Source: Bacteroidales bacterium
Lineage (GTDB): Bacteria; Bacteroidota; Bacteroidia; Bacteroidales; UBA932
NCBI GenBank assembly: GCA_024401995.1
Contig: JAKSJZ010000002.1
Location: 1-64,000 of the forward strand
Direction: 5' to 3'
DNA: 64,000 bases
Below are positions 7,788 through 17,830 of the stretch, piece by piece. Within the stretch, counting starts at the first letter, position 1, and every line of letters starts with the position of its first letter. Made by a program: the position numbers and the translations under genes. The notes beneath the pieces were generated by a model. It made no database searches, was not told the DNA's origin, and was given only the letters and a program-made list of their open reading frames with translations.

Positions 7788-9281
7788 ATGTCAGAGTACT
7801 TTTACAGAATGTTGCCGGAAGAGGAGATGAACCAGGTTTCATACATTCCGACAGTACCGGAGTTCGTCGAGTGGATCGGGAAGAAATGGGGGGACTTGCC
7901 CGCGGTTTCCGATATTGAAAATACGTATTCATATAGGGAATTCTGCAGCAGAATTGCCAGAAGGAGGACAGTTCTTCGCGGACTCGGAATTGCCGAAGGC
8001 GATAAGGTGGCAATATGGGAGCGCACGTCAATAGATGCGATAGAGATGTTCCTTGCCGCACTTTCCGCCGGATATGTGGGGATAATGCTGCCGACGCAGC
8101 TGCCCGGTCCCGCCGTTGCAGGGTGCTGCGCCAAGTTCGGCGTCAAGGTGCTTGCCGTTAGGGACGAGTTCTCTGCGGCAGCGGAAGGCGTTCCCTGCAA
8201 GGTCATATCTTCCAAGTCCATCGGGGACAGCGAATCGCCTGTTGCAAAAGTTGACAAGGATGCCCCCGCCGCCATTTTCTTTACCGGTGGCACGACCGGA
8301 GCGCCCAAGGGGGCGATCCTTCCCCACCGGGCGCTGATGAGAGGCTCATTCAACGGCGTTTTTGCGCCCGGCAGCCAGCTGGCGCACCACCGGCAGATAG
8401 GGCTTCTGCCCCTCAGCCACGTGTTCGGGCTTATCCGGGGCACGATGAGCGCGTTCTATACCGGCTCCGAATGGTTCAGCGCCGAGGATACGAAGGCGGC
8501 CATCGGAAAGTTGCCGGTCATCAAGCCTACGCTGCTGGTGCTTGTTCCCGGTTTGTGCGAGGTGCTGAGCGGTCTTGCGAAGATGTACGGGCCGCAGTTC
8601 TTCGGCGGCGAACTGAAGATGATAATCGCCGGAGCGGCGAACGTGCCGCCGAAGCTCATTTCCGAATTCGACGCGATGGGGATCCGGCTGCTTGCCGGCT
8701 ACGGTATGACGGAGGGTGGCAACCTTTCGACAGGCAACGCCGACGTCCTCACCCGCCCGACCTCCGTGGGAAAGGTTTATCCGGAGCAGGAGCTGAAGAT
8801 TGTGGACGGGGAGATATGGATGAAGGGGGACAACGTGTTCCTCGGATATTACGGCAACCCCGAGGAGACCGCAAAGGCGCTTACGCCTGACGGGTGGCTC
8901 AGAACGGGCGACCTGGGGCGCATCGACGAAGACGGATATGTATATATTACCGGACGTATCAAGAACCTTATTCTTCTGCCAAACGGGGAAAACGTATCGC
9001 CGGAGGCCATCGAAGAGCCGTTCTACAAGTGCGAAGCCCTGCGGGACTGCCTTGTCCGTGAGGACAGCATAGACGGGACCCCTGTCATCGCCATCGAGAT
9101 TCTTCCCCGGATGGAGGCGTTCGAAGGAAAGGACTGGGCGGAAGTGGAATCATATTTCAAAAAGCTGGTGGACCAGGTCAATGCGACTCTCCCGGGTACG
9201 CACCGCATATCCAAGGTGACCGTAAGAAAGGAGGATTTCAAGAGGACAGGTTCACTCAAGGTATCAAGAAACCAGCAATGA
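7788..9281 (+). CDS. AMP-binding acyl-CoA/acyl-ACP synthetase
   Basis: This 497-residue protein is an ANL-superfamily adenylating enzyme. The P-loop is TGGTTGAPKG (residues 166-175), followed by YGMTEGG (A5), LRTGDLG (A7), the hinge region GRIKNLILLPNGENVSPE and a C-terminal Lys in the TGSLKVSR segment. It activates a carboxylic acid, probably a fatty acid, to the acyl-adenylate and transfers it to CoA or ACP. The next gene, overlapping by 4 bp, encodes an acyl carrier protein, and an acyltransferase follows. An acyl-ACP synthetase role, as in the C-terminal half of E. coli Aas, is therefore the best reading. No membrane segment is obvious. Confidence 0.85.
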   Translation: MSEYFYRMLPEEEMNQVSYIPTVPEFVEWIGKKWGDLPAVSDIENTYSYREFCSRIARRRTVLRGLGIAEGDKVAIWERTSIDAIEMFLAALSAGYVGIMLPTQLPGPAVAGCCAKFGVKVLAVRDEFSAAAEGVPCKVISSKSIGDSESPVAKVDKDAPAAIFFTGGTTGAPKGAILPHRALMRGSFNGVFAPGSQLAHHRQIGLLPLSHVFGLIRGTMSAFYTGSEWFSAEDTKAAIGKLPVIKPTLLVLVPGLCEVLSGLAKMYGPQFFGGELKMIIAGAANVPPKLISEFDAMGIRLLAGYGMTEGGNLSTGNADVLTRPTSVGKVYPEQELKIVDGEIWMKGDNVFLGYYGNPEETAKALTPDGWLRTGDLGRIDEDGYVYITGRIKNLILLPNGENVSPEAIEEPFYKCEALRDCLVREDSIDGTPVIAIEILPRMEAFEGKDWAEVESYFKKLVDQVNATLPGTHRISKVTVRKEDFKRTGSLKVSRNQQ

Positions 9282-9514
9282 ACGAGCAGCAGATATTCGA
9301 GGGGCTGAAGGAGATATTGCATACCATCAAGCCCGGCATCGACCAGTCGAAGATAAGTTTCGAATCCGAGCTTGTATCCGACTTGGGCATAGATTCCCTC
9401 TCCATATTGCTTTTGAGCATAGCCGTCGAGACCAGGTTCGGCTTCAAGTTCGAAGGCGTGCCTCCTTTCAAAAAGGTGGGTGACGTGGTCAGGTACATAT
9501 CCGAAAGGGTTTGA
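9278..9514 (+). CDS. Dedicated acyl carrier protein
   Basis: This 78-residue acidic protein has the classic ACP motif DLGIDSLS; Ser40 is the predicted 4'-phosphopantetheine site. The start ATG overlaps the stop of the synthetase gene (ATGA). As housekeeping acpP normally sits beside fabF, this copy is likely specialised to pass acyl groups from the synthetase to the downstream acyltransferase. It ends 7 bp before that gene. Confidence 0.93.
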   Translation: MNEQQIFEGLKEILHTIKPGIDQSKISFESELVSDLGIDSLSILLLSIAVETRFGFKFEGVPPFKKVGDVVRYISERV

Positions 9515-9521
9515 CGGCAGA

Positions 9522-10142
9522 ATGGGAGACCGGATTTTTCGGGGCGTCGTAGCCGTATTGGTGCGGATTCTTTACAATCCGAAAGTTTTCTTTGAGGGAG
9601 AGCCCCTGAAGGGCAAAAAACTCAAGGAGCCGTCCATAATAGTGAGCAATCACACCTCCCATCTGGACGGCCCCGTGCTGAATACCGCTCTCAGGAGGGA
9701 GAAAATCCATACCCTCGCCGCAAAGGACCGCTTCGATCAGAGGGGGTTCGGGTTTTTCCTCCGTCATACCGGATGCATTCCGATTGACAGGCAGCACGCG
9801 GACACGTCCTGGATACACGAGGCCCTCAAGGTGATGAAGGTTGACGGGGAGTCCGTCGCAATTTATCCGGAAGGCCGTCACGGTTCTTACAGACATCAGC
9901 TTCCGTTCCATTCCGGAGTGTCAATGCTGGCGGTGATGGCGCAGATGCCCATTGTGATGGTGTATCAGGACGGGCCGCACAGGATTTTCAGGCGCTCGAA
10001 GATGATAATCGGGGAGCCGTTCAGGATAGAGATGCCCGAAGGCGGACTTTCGGCGGAGTTTGTCGAGGCTAAGACGGCCATGTTGCAGGAGAAGATGAAA
10101 GCCCTGATGGATGAATATATACGCATAGATGAAACACAATAG
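9522..10142 (+). CDS. 1-acylglycerol-3-phosphate acyltransferase (PlsC) family protein
   Basis: This 206-residue protein has the catalytic H(X)4D motif as NHTSHLD (His44, Asp49) and the substrate motif YPEGRHG (115-121, a variant of FPEGTRS). It transfers an acyl chain to a lysophospholipid or similar acceptor on the cytoplasmic membrane. With the two preceding genes it forms a split version of an Aas-like acylation system: activate, carry, transfer. Its end overlaps the start of the GH106-like gene by 14 bp, so translation of the two is probably coupled. The natural acceptor could be a phospholipid or another amphiphile and is not visible from sequence. Confidence 0.88.
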   Translation: MGDRIFRGVVAVLVRILYNPKVFFEGEPLKGKKLKEPSIIVSNHTSHLDGPVLNTALRREKIHTLAAKDRFDQRGFGFFLRHTGCIPIDRQHADTSWIHEALKVMKVDGESVAIYPEGRHGSYRHQLPFHSGVSMLAVMAQMPIVMVYQDGPHRIFRRSKMIIGEPFRIEMPEGGLSAEFVEAKTAMLQEKMKALMDEYIRIDETQ

Positions 10143-13100
10143 TTTTATGCTGCGCGCTCTTGTAGTGGTATCGTTGGCCGCCATTTCCTGCCCGGCGGCG
10201 TTCTCCTACAACGGGGAAGCATACAAGGGCTGGCCGTCCTCTTCGCAGACCGTCGATCTGAGGGAATCCTTCGTCAACCCTCCGAAGGGTTATGGCAACG
10301 TCCCTTTCTATTGGTGGACCGGTGACAGTCTCGACATCAACCGTCTCACCGAGCAGTTGGAAATCCTTTCGGATGCTTCGACGGACGGACTCTGCGTCAG
10401 TTACAACCATACCCACTTCAAGGTTGACACGGCGCTGAATGCCGCCGGTCACGGCAACTGCGGGCGCGTTAGTGGCGGAGAGCCGCGCGTATTCTCGAAG
10501 GAGTGGCGGGAGATATGGAACGAGTTCTCGGCGCGCTGTGCGGAAAAGGGGATAGGACTCGGAATGGATGATTACGTCGTTGCCTGGCCGAAGAACGGTG
10601 AATTCATAGACAGCGTTCTTGCGGAGCCCGCGATAAGGGACTATCGGGGGGCTCTCGTGGAAGTCGGAACGGCGAAGGGGGAGGCGGCGCCGGATTCCGC
10701 GCTGACCGTCCTTTCCGAGACGGAGGATTCCGTGGTGTATATATGTACGGCGAAAGCCCCGTGGCTCGCTCCCGGGCTGGGCGCGGAGATAGTGAGGCGG
10801 TATTTTCAGCCGTTTGTGGACAATATGGACGAGAAGGGTCTGAAAGGGATGAACTATTTCTTCCAGGACGAACTGCAGTACGGGTTGAATATGCATTCGT
10901 GGGCGGAGGATATGCCGGAACAGTTCCTCGCAAGGAAAGGATACGACATTGTCCCCCTGCTTCCGGTGCTTTTCAGGCAGTCCGGCATCGATTCCGCGGA
11001 TGCGGCGGTAAGGCTCGACTATGCCGAAGTGCTGACCTGCCTTTCTGAAGAACGGTATTTCAAGCCGATTTTCGACTGGAATGCCGACAAGGGGCTCATT
11101 TACGGGTGTGACCCGGAGGGCCGGGGCCTGCGCCCGACGCAGTACCTGGATTATTTCAGGGCGATAAGCTGGTTCACGGCTCCGGGCAATGACGCCCCGG
11201 CCCGCGGAAGCAGTTTCAGGCAGACAAAGGTGTCCAGCAGCATAGCCCATCTTTACGGCAGGCCGAGGACCTGGCTCGAGGCCTTTCACAGTATGGGATG
11301 GGATGCGAACGGAGCGCTTCTGCGCCGTCAGCTTGACCATCACCTTGTGGCCGGAGGCAACCTCCTTTGTATGCACGGGCTTTATTACAGCACCCACGGG
11401 GGGTGGTGGGAATGGGCGCCCCCCTGCTTCCATTTCAGGATGCCGTATTGGCCGCATATGAAGAAATGGCTGAAATATGCCGAGCGGATGTGCTTTGTGC
11501 TGAGCCAGGGCAGCCACGTCTGCGACATAGCGGTGATGTACCCTACGGAGACAATGCAGGCGTTTCCCGGCGCGGGCGCAGAGAGTACGTTCAAGATGTC
11601 CGACGAGTTGAGCGTTCACGGACTTGACTATGATTTCATCGATTACCGGTCGCTTCAGCGCGGCGAAGTGACGGACGGCCGCCTCGGCGTTGCGGGAGAA
11701 TCATACCGCGTGCTGGTGCTGGTCGATACCAGGGCGATGCACGAAGAGTCGCTTCGGAAGGTGAGGGAGTTTGCCGCCGCCGGGGGCGTGGTTCTGGCCG
11801 TGGGCGACGTGGCTGACAATATCCGTGAGGTGTCGACGGTATCGGCTGCGACGCCGGCGGAGGCGAGGGCCGCAATTATGGAGCGTATCGATCCCGATTT
11901 CAGCACGACGTCCGGAATGGGGCGGGTGCTTCATCGGAGGATAGGGATGAATGACGTTTATATGTTCACGGACGTGCCTTCGGGCGATACTGTCCGGTTC
12001 CGTGCGCAGGGACGCGCCGAGGTTTGGGATGCTATGGAAGGAACGACAGGCGGACTTGCCGTCATCGGTACGGACGGCCTGTCGAGTTCCATCAGGTATG
12101 TGGGAGAGGACGGCGGCGCGATGCTGGTGGTGTTCTCCCCCGGCGAGCCCGAACGGTCTTCGACGGAGGAGTCGCGCACCCGCATCGGTGAGATGGCGCT
12201 GGACGGCCCCTGGGACATATGCATAATGCCGACAATGAACAACAGGTGGGGGGATTTCCGTCTTCCCGCCGAAGACGGGTTCATAGGAGTGGAGGCGCGG
12301 AGTTTCGACGGGGAGGTGTACGGTTATGGTCCCTATATGCAGACCCGGTCGGAAAGTACCGGAGGGGAGTGGGTGCCGTATGTATGGTCGTGGCAGTATG
12401 GGGTTCCAGACAGCCCCGGCGCACAGGGGTGGCACGGGCTCAAGGCGAAGGTTGACCCGCGCTTCCTGATTTTGGACGGAGGTGGGCGCCAGGAGTTCCG
12501 CACAAAGGTTTATGCTCTGCGCAAGGCAACATATAAGGTTGTCGTGGAAGGGGTTGTCCCCGATGAGATCAATGTTGACGGCAACAGAGTCACGGGGACG
12601 GAGGTGTTTCTTGCCCGCGGATGGCACAGTTTGACGCTCACTTATGAGGGAACGGTGAAGTCGCATTACGAACTCGGGAGGAAGAGGGGAGAGTTCCTTG
12701 ACGACAGGGCCAGAAGTATGGTGGTGTTTATGCCCGGGGACGCGGACGTCCCCGCCGAAAGGGGTATGTACGACGCCATAGTGGCGTCGAAATGGTATGG
12801 GGCGGACGTGCTTCCATACAGTGCCGAAGGCGAACCGGTCCAACGTACATTCCGGTTTGAGGCGGCTCCCGGTACGCGGACTCTCCGCTTCAAGGTCAAC
12901 GGGTCGTTGCGCTCGGTGAAGGTTGACGGACTTGCGCTGAAGGTCCGCAGGGACGGCGGATGGTGGACTGCAACGTTGTCGGACCATTTCCCCGGAGTGA
13001 GGGAGGTTGAGGTTACGGGAAAGCCCCGGCGCGGTTATCCCGGTGCGGCGTTCTTTGCCGAGCCTGTCAGGATGGAATGCGCGAAGGGAAGGATGCCGGC

Positions 13101-13452
13101 GGGAGACTGGAGTGCGTTCGGAGCGATGAAGTATTATTCCGGGGCTGTCTCTTACAGCCGAAGGGTATATCTGGACAGGCTTTATGACAGGGTGGAACTG
13201 GACCTGGGCGACGTTGACGCGACCTGTGAGGTGAGAGTCAACGGCTCTGAGCCGAAAATACTTATCGGGAAGCCATACAGACTGGACGTGACGCCTTTTG
13301 TGAAGGAAGGCGACAATACTGTCGAGGTGGTTGTAAGGAGCAGCCTTGGCAATCACTACAGCACAATCCCCTCCCCTTATCGCGGGGAGCCGAGAGCCGG
13401 ACTCATAGGACCGGTGAAGATGATTTTCTACGCTGACGGCCACGAAAAGTGA
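10129..13452 (+). CDS. GH106-like alpha-L-rhamnosidase, exported
   Basis: This 1107-residue protein has an N-terminal signal segment (LRALVVVSLAAISC could even act as a lipobox). The opening FVNPPKGYGNVPFYWWTG, the acidic FFQDELQYG, the length of about 1100 residues and a C-terminal jelly-roll that mimics a GH2 sugar-binding domain (SYSRRVYLDRLYDRVELDLG, CEVRVNGSEPK) are typical of the GH106 family. Members remove terminal L-rhamnose from pectic rhamnogalacturonan and similar glycans. It overlaps the acyltransferase gene by 14 bp. A rhamnose-mutarotase-type protein lies upstream at 5950. Assignment to GH106 is from remembered motifs; a related uncharacterised family cannot be ruled out. Confidence 0.75.
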   Translation: MKHNSFMLRALVVVSLAAISCPAAFSYNGEAYKGWPSSSQTVDLRESFVNPPKGYGNVPFYWWTGDSLDINRLTEQLEILSDASTDGLCVSYNHTHFKVDTALNAAGHGNCGRVSGGEPRVFSKEWREIWNEFSARCAEKGIGLGMDDYVVAWPKNGEFIDSVLAEPAIRDYRGALVEVGTAKGEAAPDSALTVLSETEDSVVYICTAKAPWLAPGLGAEIVRRYFQPFVDNMDEKGLKGMNYFFQDELQYGLNMHSWAEDMPEQFLARKGYDIVPLLPVLFRQSGIDSADAAVRLDYAEVLTCLSEERYFKPIFDWNADKGLIYGCDPEGRGLRPTQYLDYFRAISWFTAPGNDAPARGSSFRQTKVSSSIAHLYGRPRTWLEAFHSMGWDANGALLRRQLDHHLVAGGNLLCMHGLYYSTHGGWWEWAPPCFHFRMPYWPHMKKWLKYAERMCFVLSQGSHVCDIAVMYPTETMQAFPGAGAESTFKMSDELSVHGLDYDFIDYRSLQRGEVTDGRLGVAGESYRVLVLVDTRAMHEESLRKVREFAAAGGVVLAVGDVADNIREVSTVSAATPAEARAAIMERIDPDFSTTSGMGRVLHRRIGMNDVYMFTDVPSGDTVRFRAQGRAEVWDAMEGTTGGLAVIGTDGLSSSIRYVGEDGGAMLVVFSPGEPERSSTEESRTRIGEMALDGPWDICIMPTMNNRWGDFRLPAEDGFIGVEARSFDGEVYGYGPYMQTRSESTGGEWVPYVWSWQYGVPDSPGAQGWHGLKAKVDPRFLILDGGGRQEFRTKVYALRKATYKVVVEGVVPDEINVDGNRVTGTEVFLARGWHSLTLTYEGTVKSHYELGRKRGEFLDDRARSMVVFMPGDADVPAERGMYDAIVASKWYGADVLPYSAEGEPVQRTFRFEAAPGTRTLRFKVNGSLRSVKVDGLALKVRRDGGWWTATLSDHFPGVREVEVTGKPRRGYPGAAFFAEPVRMECAKGRMPAGDWSAFGAMKYYSGAVSYSRRVYLDRLYDRVELDLGDVDATCEVRVNGSEPKILIGKPYRLDVTPFVKEGDNTVEVVVRSSLGNHYSTIPSPYRGEPRAGLIGPVKMIFYADGHEK

Positions 13453-13481
13453 AGGCAGTGATGAAGTTTGTGAAAAAGTCC

Positions 13482-13489
13482 TAACTTTG
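13482..13489 (+). promoter_or_regulatory. -7 promoter element (TAACTTTG)
   Basis: This TAnnTTTG match lies 18 bp before the start of the EF-hand-like membrane protein, in the only gap between it and the rhamnosidase gene. Confidence 0.5.
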
Positions 13490-13507
13490 GAGAAACAATA
13501 ACAGGAT

Positions 13508-15730
13508 ATGGGAAAAATTCTCAAGAAAAAAGGTTACGGCTGGAAGTATTGCTCCCTCGGTGGAGTGACCAGAGTTGTTCTGAGCAGCGGGGAGGACATT
13601 GCCCATCTGCGTGAACTGGATCAGAAGAAATGGACGGTTTTGAGCTGCCCGGTCGACGGGCTTGAGTTCGACCCCGAGACGCTGGCGGCGCTCGATGCCG
13701 ACGGAGACGGCAAAATAAAGGTCCGTGAGGTTGTGGACGCCGCGGAATGGGTGACATCCGCACTCAGGGACAAGGACCTGCTGCTGAAGGGAGAGGATTC
13801 CATAGAACTGGGCGCGTTCGATGACAGGACACCTGTCGGACAGCTGCTCAAGGAGTCGGCAGCGCATATTTTGAGGAATCTCGGCAAGGACAAGACCGCC
13901 ATCGCGCTCGAGGATACGGCGGACAGCGCCGCCATCTTTGCGGGCACGGCCCTGAACGGGGACGGTGTCATCACGGTGGCAACGGCTGCCGGCAGCGGTC
14001 TGGGCGAGATGATTCCCAAGATTGTCGGCGCGGTCGGCGGCAAGCAGGACCGGAGTGGTGAGGAAGGCGTCGATGCGGAGAAAATAGAGGCCTTCTATGA
14101 GGCCTGTACCGGATATTCGGAGTGGATGGGAGAGGCCGAGGCCCGCAGGAAGGAGATATTCCCCTTCGGCGAGGCGACCGCAGAGGCGGCGGAGCTTTGC
14201 GACAGGCTGGGAGCCAAGATAGACGACTACTTTATGCGCTGCCGGCTGATAGGCTTCGATGAGGCCTGCAGCGGGGCGGTGGACGTGTCCGCGGAGAAGA
14301 TAGCCGCCATATCGGACAAGAATCTGTCGGAGTGCGCCGAGCAGATAGCGGAATATCCGCTTGCGAGGCCCTCCGCTGACGGTCTTCTCAATCTCGATGC
14401 AATCAATCCCGCCTGGCGGGAGCTGTTCGCGAAGTTCAGGAAGATTGCAATAGAGCCTTTGTACAAGGGTGCCGTCGCTTTGAGCGAGGACCAGTGGAAC
14501 GAGTTGAACGGCAGTCTTGCCCCGTATCGGACCTGGAAGTCCGAGGCCAGGGGGCTGGAAGTGGAGCCGCTCGGAATAAAGGAGGTGAACGCCATACTTG
14601 CGGCAGGCAAGAAGCAGACATTGCTCGACCTTGCGGCGAAGGACCTCGAGTTGAAGGAACAGTCGGAAGCGATAGACGACGTCCGCAGATTCCTGCTTCT
14701 ATATCGCGACCTCTATGCGTTCCTGCGCAATTACGTGACGTTCTTCGACCTGTACGACCCGACGCCCGGAGTACGGTCGATGTTTGAAGCGGGAGACCTT
14801 TACATCGACCAGCGCTGCTGTTCCCTGTGCGTGAAGCTGAACGGTCTCGGGAGTCAGGACAATATGGCGTCGTTGAGCGGAATGTTCCTGATTTACTGCA
14901 CCTGTACGGCCAAGAACAGGGGCGAGACGATGGATATAGTGGCGGCGATGACGGAGGGGAATCCCCGCAACCTGCGGACCGGCAAGAATGCGATATTCTA
15001 TGACCGCAAGGGCGAAGTCTGGGATGCCGTAGTCACAAGGATAGTGGAAAACCCCATCAGTATCCGACAGGCGTTCTGGTCCCCGTACAGGAAGATAGGC
15101 GAATTCATCTCCAGCCTGGTCAACAAGGCCGCCAGCGAGAAGGAGAACAAGGTGCTCGAGACGGCGCAGGAGAAGGTCACCACGATATCCGTCAACCCCG
15201 AGACGAGCAAGAGCGTGAAGTCGACCTTCGACATCGCGAAGTTCGCCGGAATCTTCGCCGCCCTGGGTATGGCGATAGGTTATATCGGCGGTTTTCTCAC
15301 GACGCTCGGAAAGGCGGTCAATGCCGCCCCTCTGTGGGTTACGCTGTTGTGGATAGCGATCATAATGCTGGTTGTTTCCGCGCCGTCCTGCGTCCTTGCG
15401 TGGATGAAGCTCCGCAAGCGCAACTTCGGCCCCGTCCTCAACGCAAACGGCTGGGCCGTCAACGCGGTGGTTCTGGTGAACGTTCCGTTCGGGCAGACGC
15501 TTACCTCCGTGGTCAAGTATCCCGTCGTGAAGTCGCCGGATCCCTATTCGACCAGGGTTCCGCTTTGGAAGAAGATGCTTTCGACGTTCCTGCTGCTTCT
15601 GGTTGCCGCCTTCGTGGTGTTGTACTTTACGGAAAATCTCGGGTTCCTCGGTATCGAGAGGCACCCCGAGATTCTGGAGAAGGTGGTGGAGGAGATGACT
15701 GCCCCGCTGGACAGCACCGCCATTCAGTGA
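13508..15730 (+). CDS. Uncharacterised membrane protein with an EF-hand-like loop
   Basis: This 740-residue protein has no signal peptide. Residues 63-74 read DADGDGKIKVRE, a canonical 12-residue EF-hand calcium loop (acidic at 1, 3, 5 and 12, Gly at 6, Ile at 8). A second, degenerate loop LNGDGVITV lies at about residue 141. A long helical middle contains paired Cys (QRCCSLC). Three hydrophobic segments lie at about 579-600, 608-632 and 690-707, so the large N-terminal part is probably cytoplasmic. I recognise no enzyme domain. It has its own promoter and ends 3 bp from the convergent clpB gene. It could be a calcium-responsive inner-membrane scaffold, but no function should be assumed. Confidence 0.8.
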   Translation: MGKILKKKGYGWKYCSLGGVTRVVLSSGEDIAHLRELDQKKWTVLSCPVDGLEFDPETLAALDADGDGKIKVREVVDAAEWVTSALRDKDLLLKGEDSIELGAFDDRTPVGQLLKESAAHILRNLGKDKTAIALEDTADSAAIFAGTALNGDGVITVATAAGSGLGEMIPKIVGAVGGKQDRSGEEGVDAEKIEAFYEACTGYSEWMGEAEARRKEIFPFGEATAEAAELCDRLGAKIDDYFMRCRLIGFDEACSGAVDVSAEKIAAISDKNLSECAEQIAEYPLARPSADGLLNLDAINPAWRELFAKFRKIAIEPLYKGAVALSEDQWNELNGSLAPYRTWKSEARGLEVEPLGIKEVNAILAAGKKQTLLDLAAKDLELKEQSEAIDDVRRFLLLYRDLYAFLRNYVTFFDLYDPTPGVRSMFEAGDLYIDQRCCSLCVKLNGLGSQDNMASLSGMFLIYCTCTAKNRGETMDIVAAMTEGNPRNLRTGKNAIFYDRKGEVWDAVVTRIVENPISIRQAFWSPYRKIGEFISSLVNKAASEKENKVLETAQEKVTTISVNPETSKSVKSTFDIAKFAGIFAALGMAIGYIGGFLTTLGKAVNAAPLWVTLLWIAIIMLVVSAPSCVLAWMKLRKRNFGPVLNANGWAVNAVVLVNVPFGQTLTSVVKYPVVKSPDPYSTRVPLWKKMLSTFLLLLVAAFVVLYFTENLGFLGIERHPEILEKVVEEMTAPLDSTAIQ

Positions 15731-15733
15731 CAA

Positions 15734-17785
15734 TCATTTGTTGCGCAGGATGACGGCGCCCTCCTTGACGTCGGCTATGATGGCGGAGTCGCGGCGTATC
15801 TTCCCTTCGAGTATTTCGCGTGCCAGGAGGTTCACCAGTTCGCGCTGGATGAGCCTCTTGACCGGTCTGGCCCCGTATTCGGGGTCATAGCCGTTGGTGA
15901 CCATATCGTCCTCGAAGCCTTTTGTGAACTTGAGCACGACGCCGTCTTCGGCAAGCCTGCCCGAGAGAAGGTCCATCTGGATGCGGACAATCGCGCGTAT
16001 GTCTTCTTTCGTAAGGCTCGAGAAGCGGACGATTTCATCGATTCTGTTGAGAAATTCGGGCCGCATCCGCATCCGCAGTTCCTCCTCCTTGAGATTGGAG
16101 GTCATAATGAGGATGGTGTTCTTGAAGTCCACCGTACGTCCCTTGTTGTCGGTGAGCCGTCCGTCGTCGAGCACCTGGAGAAGGGTGTTGAACACGTCGG
16201 GATGAGCCTTCTCGATTTCGTCGAGAAGGATGACCGAGTAAGGCTTGCGCCGCACGGCCTCGGTCAACTGACCCCCCTCATCGTAGCCGATATATCCCGG
16301 AGGCGCGCCGATGAGTCGGGAGACGGTATGCGACTCCTGATATTCGCTCATATCGATGCGCGTCATCATTGTCTCGTCGTTGAACAGGAAGTCGGCCAGT
16401 GCTTTAGCCAGTTCCGTCTTGCCGACGCCGGTCGAGCCCAGGAACAGGAAGGAGCCGATAGGGCGCTTTTCGCTCGAAAGTCCGGCACGTGAGCGACGGA
16501 CAGCGTCTGCAACGGCCTCTATGGCCTTGTCCTGACCTACGACGCGCTTGTGGAGTTCGTTCTCCATCCTCAGCAGTTTTTCCTTCTCGCTCTCCAGCAT
16601 CCGGCCCACGGGTATCCCGGTCCAGCGTGCGACGACCTCCGCTATGTCTTCGGGAGTCACCGCTTCCGTGATTATGGGGTCCTTTATGGAGGCTTTCTTC
16701 TTCGAGAGTTCGTCAAGGCGCGTCTGAATTTCCGAGAGACGGCCGTAGCGGATTTCCGCCACCTTGCCGTAGTCCCCAGAACGCTCTGCGGTCAAGGCAT
16801 CCTGCTTCATCGTTTCGGCCTGAGAGCGGAGATCGTTGATTTCCTTTACGATATCCTTCTCTTCATCCCAGCGTTTCTTGAGGGCGTCCCTTTCTTCGGT
16901 GGCCGCCTTGAGTTCATCGGAGAGTTTCTCGCTCTTGAGGTTGACCCCTTCGCGCTTGATGGCTTCGCGCTCTATTTCAAGCTGACGGATGCGGCTGTTG
17001 AGCACGTCTATAGGCTCCGGTACGGAATTTATCTCGAGGCGCAGCTTCGAAGCCGCCTCGTCCACCAGGTCAATGGCCTTGTCGGGCAGGAAACGGCTGT
17101 TGATATACCTGTGGGAGAGGTTCACCGCTGCAATGAGGGCGTCGTCTTCAATCGAGACCTTGTGGTGGTTTTCGTAGCGCTCCTTGAGGCCGCGGAGAAT
17201 TGCTATGCTCTCCGCGGGGGAGGGTTCGTCCACCATAACCTTCTGGAAACGCCTTTCAAGGGCCTTGTCCTGCTCGAAATATTTCTGGAATTCGTCCAGG
17301 GTGGTGCTTCCGATGGTGCGGAGTTCACCCCTCGCCAGGGCCGGCTTCAGTATGTTGGAGGCATCCATTGCGCCCGAGCCGCGGCCGGCGCCCACAAGGG
17401 TGTGTATCTCATCGATGAAGAGGATGACTTCCCCGTCGCTGTCCACAACCTCCTTTACCACGCCCTTCAGGCGTTCCTCGAACTCTCCCTGGTATTTTGC
17501 GCCCGCAATGAGGGCGCCCATATCCAGAGAGAAGATGGTCTTGGTCTTCAGGTTTTCCGGGACCTGGCCGTTTATGATTTTGGAGGCTATCCCCTCGCTG
17601 ATTGCAGTCTTGCCTACGCCCGGCTCCCCCACCAGTATGGGGTTGTTCTTTGTCCTGCGCGAAAGAATCTGCAGGACCCTGCGGATCTCCTCGTCGCGGC
17701 CGATGACGGGGTCCAGTTTGCCCTTGGCGGCCTGCGCGTTGAGGTCTATTGCATACTTGCTTAAGAATTCAAACTTGTTTTCCAT
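15734..17785 (-). CDS. clpB: ClpB-type disaggregase lacking the N-terminal domain
   Basis: This 683-residue AAA+ chaperone unfolds aggregated proteins with DnaK. It starts [15 protein letters not shown] directly before AAA-1, so the Clp_N repeat domain (about 150 residues) is absent. Walker A in AAA-1 is GEPGVGKT (53-60), Walker B LFIDEIH; the coiled-coil M-domain spans roughly 260-390; AAA-2 has GSTGVGKT, pore loop GYIGYDEGG and LLDEIEKAH. In AAA-2 the stretch between IMTSN and [10 protein letters not shown] is only about 11 residues, much shorter than the usual 25-30. E. coli makes a similar N-less form from an internal start, but here no upstream coding sequence exists. The intergenic dyads at 17800-17813 and 17831-17845 may control it. 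Confidence 0.92.
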   Translation of the reverse strand: MENKFEFLSKYAIDLNAQAAKGKLDPVIGRDEEIRRVLQILSRRTKNNPILVGEPGVGKTAISEGIASKIINGQVPENLKTKTIFSLDMGALIAGAKYQGEFEERLKGVVKEVVDSDGEVILFIDEIHTLVGAGRGSGAMDASNILKPALARGELRTIGSTTLDEFQKYFEQDKALERRFQKVMVDEPSPAESIAILRGLKERYENHHKVSIEDDALIAAVNLSHRYINSRFLPDKAIDLVDEAASKLRLEINSVPEPIDVLNSRIRQLEIEREAIKREGVNLKSEKLSDELKAATEERDALKKRWDEEKDIVKEINDLRSQAETMKQDALTAERSGDYGKVAEIRYGRLSEIQTRLDELSKKKASIKDPIITEAVTPEDIAEVVARWTGIPVGRMLESEKEKLLRMENELHKRVVGQDKAIEAVADAVRRSRAGLSSEKRPIGSFLFLGSTGVGKTELAKALADFLFNDETMMTRIDMSEYQESHTVSRLIGAPPGYIGYDEGGQLTEAVRRKPYSVILLDEIEKAHPDVFNTLLQVLDDGRLTDNKGRTVDFKNTILIMTSNLKEEELRMRMRPEFLNRIDEIVRFSSLTKEDIRAIVRIQMDLLSGRLAEDGVVLKFTKGFEDDMVTNGYDPEYGARPVKRLIQRELVNLLAREILEGKIRRDSAIIADVKEGAVILRNK

Positions 17786-17830
17786 AATCTTGCGGTTTGT
17801 TCTGACGGCAGAAGGTCAATATCTGTTCCA

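Noticed and set aside
10069..13524. Long antisense frames (516 and 607 codons) opposite the GH106-like gene
   Set aside because: They shadow a coherent 1107-residue glycosidase, have no recognisable domain or signal and show the composition of reversed codons.
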